This document shows positions 57,115 through 64,000 of a DNA stretch of 64,000 nt, one piece after another. The DNA comes from Annona cherimola (taxonomy: Eukaryota > Streptophyta > Magnoliopsida > Magnoliales > Annonaceae), in the NCBI GenBank assembly GCA_030490835.1, contig CM059971.1, forward strand, positions 40,410,012 through 40,474,011. The letters are read 5' to 3'. The notes beneath the pieces were generated by a model that had not been told where the DNA came from, did no database searches, and saw nothing but the letters and a program-made list of their open reading frames with translations. The translations under genes and the position numbers were made by a program. The first letter of the stretch is position 1. The number at the start of each line of letters is the position of its first letter.

Positions 57115-58782
57115 ATGGCAACCTACTTAACTTCTGTACCTGCATTTGCCGAAGGCCAATCATTTTTAAGGCCACCTCTATTTGATGGCAATAATTTTAG
57201 TTATTGGAAGTTAAGGATGAAACAACTCATTATGGCAACTAATATGAATTCTTGGATAGCCATACAAGACGGCATTACATTACCAAATGGGGACAAGGCG
57301 TCCACTTGGACTAGAGAAGAAACTATGTCCGTCCAAAGTAATGCCAAAGCTATGAATTTCTTATTTTGTGCATTGACCGCAACAGAATTTGATAGAGTTT
57401 CTTCATGCACAACGGCTAAAGAGATATGGGATAAATTGGTATCTATTTATGAGGGTTCCTCCCAAGTAAAGGGAACTAAAAGGAATATCCTTGTTGGTGA
57501 TTTTGAAAGATTTCAAATGTTTGATGGTGAATCAATTTCAGAAATGTATGCTAGATTTTCTAAAATCACTAACGCTCTTAAAGGCCTAGAAAAACCAATT
57601 TCTGAAAGTGAGCAGGTTACGAAGATACTTAGAGCATTGCCAAACTCATGGAATGAAAAGATCACAGCTATTGAGGAGGCAAAGGACTTAAACAAGCTTA
57701 AAGTAAATGACTTGATTAGCTCACTCATGTCTCATGAGCTCATCAAAAACAAGAAAGAGGAATCTCAAAGAAGTAAGAAGTCTATTGCGCTCAAAAGTAT
57801 GATGAAGAGCTCAAGTGAATCTACATCAAGCTCATACGAATATTCTAGCTCAAAGAAGAAAATGAAGAATAGAAGAAAGAAATTTCCAAAGTGTTATAAA
57901 TGTGGTGGTCTTGGACATATACAAATCGAATGTACCACCCCGGATGATTTGGAAATTCAAAATAAGAGAAGTTTTTCAAAGAGACAAGCTAGAAGAATGC
58001 TTAAAAAGAGATATACTACCTCAAGTTCTAGCACCTCATCGAGCGAAGGAGAAGATGCAGTAAATTGGGCAAGAATTTGCTGCATGGCCATTGTAGAAGA
58101 TGAAAAGAAAACTTGCCAAAATTTTGAGGAAAGTGATGCATCTACGGATATCGAGGTAAACTCATCTGACTCTTATTCATCTTCTAATGATTGTTCTAAA
58201 TGTAATGAGTTGAATGATTTACAACAAACTTATGACTCATTATTTGATGAATTCAAAAGCCTTGGTACCAAATATGTTCAAAAGAAAAGGAAATTCGATA
58301 CAATTGCCATTGCAAATGGAAAATTGGCAGAGGAGAATGCATCCTTGCAAAATGATATAAATGCCTTGAAAAATGAAACAGAAACATTGAGAAAGGAGAA
58401 CCAAAATTTGAAGGATTCATTGGCTAAGTTCTCCAACATGGGAGAAAATGTGCAGAAATTTTTGAGATTGACCACTCAAGTTAATAAGAGAGGTCTTGGA
58501 TTTGTAAAGCACATCAATGTTAAACCAAATAAAACAAACTCTCCTATTTGGATTAAAGCTTCTAGTACATCAAATGTGAGGGGACATTTTAAGAAGCTTG
58601 TTGATAAATCATTGACAAATATACCTACTTGGCAACCAAAGAGTTATCATGGTACTCCAACCTATGCTAGAATCACTTGCCATTATTGTAATAAGTTTGG
58701 ACACAAAATATATCAATGCAAGGCAAGAAAGATGGTTTACAATGGAGTCAAATTAGCTTGGATGCCAAAGAAACATATCTAA
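57115..58782 (+). CDS. gag: copia-3 Gag protein (intact)
   Basis: This uninterrupted 555-codon ORF encodes a copia Gag. The ATG at 57115 gives MATYLTSVPAFAEGQSF, aligning with the starts of the other two gag genes. Order: UBN2-type domain (about residues 15-215, with FDGNNFSYWKLRMKQLI and EIWDKLVSIYEGS), CCHC zinc knuckle CYKCGGLGHIQIEC (260-273) with all four ligands, Ser-rich stretch, coiled coil (about 363-455), and second CCHC knuckle CHYCNKFGHKIYQC (522-535). It ends WMPKKHI, shorter than copia-2 Gag by the PNGPIKWVP tail, which still exists after two stops. It is the only fully intact retroelement gene with all metal ligands in the window and probably makes particles that carry its own RNA. 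Confidence 0.93.
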   Translation: MATYLTSVPAFAEGQSFLRPPLFDGNNFSYWKLRMKQLIMATNMNSWIAIQDGITLPNGDKASTWTREETMSVQSNAKAMNFLFCALTATEFDRVSSCTTAKEIWDKLVSIYEGSSQVKGTKRNILVGDFERFQMFDGESISEMYARFSKITNALKGLEKPISESEQVTKILRALPNSWNEKITAIEEAKDLNKLKVNDLISSLMSHELIKNKKEESQRSKKSIALKSMMKSSSESTSSSYEYSSSKKKMKNRRKKFPKCYKCGGLGHIQIECTTPDDLEIQNKRSFSKRQARRMLKKRYTTSSSSTSSSEGEDAVNWARICCMAIVEDEKKTCQNFEESDASTDIEVNSSDSYSSSNDCSKCNELNDLQQTYDSLFDEFKSLGTKYVQKKRKFDTIAIANGKLAEENASLQNDINALKNETETLRKENQNLKDSLAKFSNMGENVQKFLRLTTQVNKRGLGFVKHINVKPNKTNSPIWIKASSTSNVRGHFKKLVDKSLTNIPTWQPKSYHGTPTYARITCHYCNKFGHKIYQCKARKMVYNGVKLAWMPKKHI

Positions 58783-59418
58783 GGTGGAACCAAGTCTCCT
58801 TGAGTTCCTATGCATTATGGTACTAACATTCATGGACCCATAGCACGGGTACCAAAAGAAAAGAAGATATCATATTTGCGATGCAGGTTTTTATTTCAAA
58901 GCTATCTAGAAAATGGAGGAGCATGAATTGCAAAAGAAAGGGGGAGTTGAGCAAAATGGCAATGATAACTTTAGTCAAAGGTAAGTGAAGGTATGTTGCT
59001 CTCCCAAAGAAACTAATAAAACAAGTGGTACCATAGTCAAAATAATTAATAAAGAAATTATTGCGCTTATTGATCATATGCTTGACTCAAATGAATGATT
59101 AGTATGAAAAGGGGGAGAAAGAGTGTAGTATGAACCTATCTTTTAAAGCCTCATTTGTACTACCTATTTTATATGTCCCATTGAACCCCATTGTGCTACC
59201 TTTTTGTATTGATTGACAAAAAGGGGGAGAGAGTATGAAAATATCTTAAAGAGAATAATATTGCATATAACTTAGGGGGAGAAGTATTTCCATGAAAAGA
59301 ATATATATTATTGCGCTTATTGATGAAAATCATAATCTTCATATATACATATTTGTGTTTCATTTGAGAAAGGAAGATATTTCAATTAAGTTTTGTCAAT
59401 CATCAAAAAGGGGGAGAT
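58783..59418 (+). other. copia-3 3' internal region: pol remnant and PPT-like tracts
   Basis: It begins with a remnant of the gag-pol junction: GGACCCATAGCACGG, GTACC, then GATGCAG at 58880-58886 and about 40 bp similar to the pol start. Then pol and the extra ORF are missing. Purine tracts AAAGGGGGAG occur at about 58936, 59106, 59217, 59273 and, as the real PPT, 59405-59417. No other coding sequence is present. Confidence 0.8.
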
Positions 59419-60682
59419 TGTTGAGATTATTGATCATGTGCTTATCGAATAGAATGATTAATTTGATTTTGAGGATTAACAAATAATTGAAATATCATTA
59501 AAAAGGATCTAACACATTTGTCTAAGTGTTCTCAGATATTTTGTCTCTAATTATGTGTATGAAAATGAGAATGTGAAATAATTTAAGTTTTAAGAGTTCT
59601 AGTTCATGAATTGCAAGTTCAGCAAAGTGAAGTCTCAGCCCAAGTCGACTTCACTTGCGACTTGGGTGAAGTCTCAGACCCAAGTCGACTTCGCCTGCGA
59701 CTTGGGTGAAGTCCCAGACCCAAGTGGACTTCACCTGCAACTTCGAAGGCAAAATTCTGGACAGCAAGTTTTTACAAGGCAAAGTCGCATCCCAAGTCGA
59801 CTTCACCCATCCGAAGTCGACTCCACTCATCCGAAGTCGACTCCACTTGCGACTTCAACTCGTAACGGTCGAAAATCCGAACGTTGGAGCTCTAGATGCG
59901 CGTGAACCTCCACTCCAACGGCTAGAACCTTTTTTCCCTCTATATATACCATTGAAGAATGAACGTGGAGAGAAGAGAGAAGGAGAAAAGAAAGAGGAAA
60001 ACACAAGTTGAGCTTTCATCTTCTTATATTCATGTGTGTTGAAGATATTTGAATAACTATTGAAGCTTCCAAGTGCTACAACTTTCAAGTGCGCTTCCAA
60101 GTTTATCATCTACATGACAAGGAGCTTCCGGTGCTTAATCGAATACACATTGTAAAGTGTAATTTCTCTTTTGTTTATTTTATTTTGTGTTGTTGCCTTG
60201 AATCGGTGTTGGAGACCGAATTCAAGAAGAAGCAAAACAGGGGGTTGGTTTGAGTTTGTCTCACTAACGGGTTTTGCTTGATTGGTTGGAGTTTGTCTCA
60301 CCAATCGTTTGGACTTGGTTGGTTGGAGTTGGTCTCACCAACAAGTGATTATTGTATATGCCCCCTAGAGCTAGAATCTAGAAGAGAGTGGGTGCTCTAG
60401 ATTGTATTGAAGATACAATAGTGGAACCCAAGACACAACGGGTGTGTGCTTGGAAGAGTGGAGTAGGGAAGGTTGCCCGAACCACTATATATCGTTGTCT
60501 CTTGTTTGGTTTGATTGTTTACATTTTTATATTCCATTTACACCCTCTCATTCTATCTCATATCATGTTTCATCAAGGGGATTGAAATTACAAGGGGTTA
60601 AGTTTTAACTTACCAAAGAATTTTTCAAGAACCCAATTCACCCCTCCCCTCTTGGGTTTTGCCATCTATTCGGGACCCAACA
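59419..60682 (+). repeat. copia-3 3' LTR
   Basis: The LTR is 1,264 bp and identical to the 5' LTR except for one base by eye (GTCGAC here, GTCGGC in the 5' copy). It ends CCCAACA, abutting the copia-2 LTR. Confidence 0.94.
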
Positions 60683-62382
60683 TGTTGGTCCCGAGTTGAT
60701 GGCAAAACCCAATAGGGGAGGGGTGAATTGGGTATTTAAAAATTATATCTTAAACAGAAACTTATCCCCGGATTAATCCAGTCCCCTTAATTGAGAGACG
60801 AAATGGAAAGCAATGTAAATAGCAGAAGTATAAATCAAGCACACAGGATTTTTATAGTGGTTCGGGCAACCTTCCTACTCCACTCTTCCAAGCTCACACT
60901 CCTTGTGACTTGGGTTCCACTATTGTATTCTCTTAATACAATTAGAGCCACTGCTCTCTTCTAGATTCCAGCTCTAGGTGGCATCAACAAAACACAGCAC
61001 AAGTAGGTGATGAGTCACACTCCAATCACACACTATTTTGCTTACACTTGATCTTAGTTCCTCAAACTAAATCAAGTTTAACACATACAACAGAAAGAAT
61101 AGGAAAACTACACTTTACAGATGTGTAGCAGCAGTTTGGCGCAGAGAAGAACTTGTTGAAATGGCTTTGTATGATCAGTAGTTGAGCTCTTGCAGTTTGA
61201 AGCAAAGTTCTTCCTCTTTAGTTGGCTTGATCTCTTTAAAGCTCTTGTAGATGGTAGTTATGCACTCTTAATGATTTTCAGCTACTTCCCTCGTCCACCA
61301 TGAATGGTATTTATAATTTTGGAGGGAATCCGAACGTTAGAGGGTAGGTGGCGCGCATTTACTGCGTCAACGTTCGAATAAATTTCGACCGTTGCGACCC
61401 AAGTCGCATGTGGAGTCGACTTCGGATGCGACTTCGCCCAAGTCGCAGATGGAGTCGACTTCGGGTGCGACTTCGCCCAAGTCGCAGATGGAGTCGACTT
61501 CGGGTGCGACTTCGCTTCACCGTCGTAACTTCAAGTTTCAGTCAGGGTCGACTTGGTCATCAACTTGACCCAAGTCGCAGGTGAAGTCGACTTCGGGTGC
61601 GACTTCACCTTGTCAGGTTCCAAGTCTGAGTCTGAGTCGACTTTGGCTTTCGACTTCAACTCAAGTCGATCATGGAGTCGACTTGGGTTGCGACTTGACT
61701 TGGTCTTTGCAAAATACGCTTTGTTCTTCATTTGATCTTCCTCTATCTTGGTTGGCTTGTTTCCTTGATGATTCTTAGGAGAGCCTGAGTTTTGAATCAT
61801 GCGCCTTGTTTTGCATTTGACTCAGTTGGTCTTTAAAACTTGATAGACTTGATTTGATCTTGATCTTGAAGCTTTGCTTTGATCTTGAGTGAGGGATTCC
61901 TTGAATAGGCTTTGAAACTGCATCTTTGAAGTCTGAACTTCTCAAGTCGCGGATGAAGTCGACTTTGTCTGCGGCTTCACCCAAGTCGCACCTGGATTCG
62001 ACTTGGCCTGCGACTTGGGCAGCTTTGTTCCCCGAAATTCAACTCTGGACAGTTTTCCATATTTGAAGTCAATAGCGAGGTCGACTTCGTTTGCAACTTG
62101 GCTTCTCAAGTCGCATGTGGAGTTGACTTGGGATGCGACTTCACCTGTACGTTGGTTTTGCCTTTGAGGTTCTTTCTCAAGTCGATAGTTAAGTCGACTT
62201 TGGGATCGACTTCACTCTAAGTCGAAGTCCAAGTCGACTTGGGGATCGACTTGGCTACTTAAGTTCCTTAAAACAAGTGGCAAACTCATTAGTCCTTTAA
62301 ATATACTCAAGTTAGTTATTGTTAATCATCAAAACTTAATCTTTGGTCAATTTTACTTTGTTTTGAAGTATTGTTTCCAACA
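60683..62382 (-). repeat. copia-2 5' LTR
   Basis: The LTR is 1,700 bp and ends at the TSD CATAG. It has three 39-bp GTCGAC units at 61401-61517, an inverted repeat at 61369-61393 and a TATA box (reverse TATAAATA) at 61308-61315. About half of its differences from the 3' LTR are CpG transitions in GTCGAC or TGCGAC motifs. Confidence 0.93.
61401..61517 (-). repeat. 39-bp GTCGAC unit, three tandem copies
   Basis: Each unit has outer half-sites AAGTCGCA and TGCGACTT (exact reverse complements) around a central AGTCGACT, with 5-bp spacers. The half-sites therefore recur every 13 bp. Units start at 61401, 61440 and 61479. Looser copies continue to about 62250. Confidence 0.88.
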
Positions 62383-62387
62383 CATAG

Positions 62388-62781
62388 CACTTAAACAAAG
62401 TGTAATTAGCTTTATATAATGTTGGAAGACATATATAAAGAACTTGGGCTAGTAAATTCATATGCAATCCAATTAAAAAGAATAAGAGCAATATAGTTTA
62501 GATTCAAGAATTCCGATATATCCATCTGACATCCCTAATTAAAAAACCCGTTCAAAGTACCCAGTAGTCACGAACTTTCACGCTAATTTCTCTTTGTAAT
62601 CGTTAGCTTAGTTAAATCACAAAACCAGAATTTTCCATCCATAGAACGCAATTTAACTAATTAATAACTCGGTTAACAATTCCTCGTGGGAACGATACTC
62701 TACTCACTCTTTATTACTTGACATGGCACGTATACTTGCGTAAATAGCGAGCATTTTAATTGGCTTATACGCAGCTCGTCA
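62388..62781 (+). repeat. Athila 5' LTR, end part after copia-2
   Basis: This continues 45756-46911. It has TTCCTCGTGGGAACGATACT and GTATACTTGCG before the terminus CAGCTCGTCA, the same end as 26523. Confidence 0.85.
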
Positions 62782-62927
62782 AGTTTGTAGCCAGTTATTT
62801 TTAATTTTATTGTTTTCTTGTATAATTCTGTAGAATAGCTTATTTTCATTATTTATTTTAGCTTAGAATTTCTTTTTCTTTCTGCTAGTTCAATTTAATT
62901 GGTTTTTGCAAAGTTATCTCATATTGC
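62782..62927 (+). other. Athila leader with degenerate PBS
   Basis: The sequence right after the LTR is AGTTTGTAGCCAGTT. The usual Athila PBS (a TTGGCGCC-type sequence) is not recognisable, so it has been mutated or partly deleted. The rest is AT-rich leader. Confidence 0.55.
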
Positions 62928-64000
62928 ATGCGCCGAGGCAGAGTTGGAAAGGAGATTGTCATCCCTTTTGATCCAAAACCTGAAAGAACCTATTTGAGAA
63001 GGCGTCGAAAGAGCAAGGAGGCCAGAAACCAACAACATATGATGGAGAGCATCGAGAACCAAGACGAGAATGCTCATGCAAACCAACAGGGAAACCAGAG
63101 GATCGAGATCCCGAATCATCCACCTCAAGATGATTTGGACCAGCCAATTTGGGATCTGATTGCGCTTGGCCAAAATGCTGTTCAGACTAGCATTGAACCT
63201 CCTCCGATTGACACCAACAATTTTGAAATCAAACCGGTGATTTTCCAAATGCTCCAGTCTATTGGGCAGTTCGGAGGTCTTGCATTTGAAGATCCGCACT
63301 GCCATCTGTGGAATTTCCTGCAGATCATGAACACTTTCAAGCAAAATGGAGTCTCCGACGAAGCAATGCAGCTTCGAACATTTCCATTTTCTCTGCGAGA
63401 TCAAGCTTTGGAATGGCTGGACTCTTTGCCACCGAACTCCGTCAACACATGGAATGACTTGGCTCAGAAATTTCTAAAAAAATACTTTCCGCCAGCCAAG
63501 CTAGCTAAGCTGAGAATGGATATAGTCTCATTCAAGCAGCATGGAGAGGAGACATTATCAGAGGCGTGGGATCGTTTCAAAGACCTGCTCCGAAAGTGCC
63601 CGCATCATGGAATTCAGTCATGGGTACAAATTCAGATTTTCTATAATGGTCTCTAGGATTCCACCCGCCACATGGTGGATTCTTCATCGAACGGATCACT
63701 GCTACGGAAAAGTTATGGGAATCATACACCCTGCTCGAAAACATGGCGGCCAACACTTATCAACTGCCATCTAACAAGAGCCGAGGTGGGGGTCTACTCC
63801 AACTGGACGATGTTTCATTGATAAAGGCCCACATCGATGCTTTATCTCACCAAATTCAGAACCTGTCCAGGCCAGCCAACGTCAGTGCATTAGGGATGTC
63901 AACACCACAGCAGTCGACTGCAGCAGACATTTGCACGTGGTGTGGCGAATTCGGCCATCCTAGTGATGAATGCGCCTCCAACCCGGAGTCCATTAATTAC
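62928..64000 (+). pseudogene. gag: Athila gag, decayed, runs off window
   Basis: Gag begins MRRGRVGKEIVIPFDPKPERTYLRRRR at 62928. The Athila gag core is clear: FEIKPVIFQMLQSIGQFGGLAFEDPHCHLWNFLQIMNTFKQNGVSDEAMQLRTFPFSLRDQALEWLDSLPP, TWNDLAQKFLKKYFPPAKLAKLR, EAWDRFKDLLRKCPHHGIQSWVQIQIFYNGL. A TAG at 63654-63656 follows at once, and a frameshift lies near 63715. After it another frame gives LLENMAANTYQLPSNKSRG and a CCHC zinc knuckle CTWCGEFGHPSDEC (about 63926-63967). The protein would continue into pol outside the window. It is non-functional as it stands. Confidence 0.88.

Larger units (their letters stand above)
55797..60682 (+). mobile_element. copia-3: gag-only non-autonomous copia element
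   Basis: The element is 4,886 bp with 1,264-bp LTRs at both ends, tRNA-Met PBS, one intact gag ORF and a PPT, but no protease, integrase or RT. TSD is TGTTG (55792-55796 and 60683-60687), the first five bases of the copia-2 LTR. The two LTRs differ by only one base by eye (G at 56086 against A in the 3' LTR), so the insertion is very recent. The layout matches plant TR-GAG elements (terminal repeats plus gag). It must use enzymes from autonomous SIRE relatives, with which it shares PBS, PPT, U5 end and Gag architecture. Confidence 0.93.
46912..62382 (-). mobile_element. SIRE-type copia element copia-2, split by copia-3
   Basis: Perfect TSD CATAG is at 46907-46911 and 62383-62387. On the minus strand: 5' LTR (62382 to 60683), PBS, gag, pol, GTCGAC array, pyrimidine-rich leader, extra ORF, PPT, 3' LTR (48572 to 46912). 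Copia-3 lies between the LTR edge and the PBS. LTRs differ by about nine substitutions by eye plus one 39-bp repeat unit, so the insertion is young. Gag is open over 600 codons. Pol has two indels and one stop, and its protease active site is altered. It is the most complete SIRE copy here. Confidence 0.93.
45756..64000 (+). mobile_element. Athila-type Ty3/gypsy element, right end off window
   Basis: The LTR begins TGATAACTCG at 45756 and ends CAGCTCGTCA at 62781. Without the nested copia-2 it is about 1,550 bp. The first 28 bp are a perfect hairpin with 12-bp arms (TGATAACTCGTA) and a TTTT loop, as in Athila LTRs. Gag follows from 62928. It is inserted in a family-B LTR right after CTTAC. 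Pol and the 3' LTR lie outside the window. Confidence 0.88.

Overview
The window is plant nuclear DNA from an angiosperm with a repeat-rich genome. It consists of nested LTR retrotransposons and their remnants. I found no ordinary host gene, rRNA, tRNA gene or CRISPR array. Evidence for a plant is the set of lineages (SIRE/Maximus-type Ty1/copia, Tekay/Del-type chromovirus and Athila-type Ty3/gypsy), the primer-binding sites complementary to the 3' end of plant initiator tRNA-Met, and 5-bp target-site duplications (TSDs) around almost every insertion. The species cannot be named from this.

Layout. (1) 1-9347: a decayed SIRE-type copia element (copia-1, + strand), cut by the window edge. It lies inside an Athila LTR whose remaining pieces are 9348-9628 and 25365-26523. 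(2) 9629-25364: a Tekay/Del-type gypsy element (TSD GTTGG) inserted in the same Athila LTR. It carries two family-B insertions of its own: a solo LTR at 12661-15504 (TSD AATAG) and an aberrant partial copy at 19745-22609 (TSD ATAGC). (3) 26524-32034: LTR debris, a + strand family-B solo LTR at 26841-30195 (TSD GTTTT) and the 5' part of a family-C LTR. (4) 32035-45755: two abutting reverse family-B LTRs. One is interrupted by a gag-less copia derivative (copia-4, 35167-38135, TSD CTTTT). The other is interrupted by a 6-kb family-C solo LTR (39044-45012, TSD ACTCC). (5) 45756-64000: an Athila element running off the right edge. Its 5' LTR is split by a reverse SIRE element (copia-2, 46912-62382, TSD CATAG). 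Copia-2 is in turn split by a young copia element with only a gag gene (copia-3, 55797-60682, TSD TGTTG).

How the parts fit. Copia-1 and copia-2 have the autonomous SIRE plan: gag, pol (protease-integrase-RT-RNase H), then an extra ORF behind an internal GTCGAC repeat array and a pyrimidine-rich leader. Copia-3 has an intact gag, near-identical LTRs, a PBS and a PPT but no pol, so it must have moved with enzymes supplied by another element. Copia-4 is an internally deleted relative. Nearly all other coding regions carry stops or frameshifts.

The signals most worth checking are: two arrays of covarying hairpins in the 6-kb family-C LTR, one of them with C(UNCG)G loops; a phase-conserved 38-40-nt intron-like linker at the gag-pol junction of three copia elements; the gag-only copia-3; and the GTCGAC palindrome arrays present both in the LTR promoters and in front of the extra ORF.
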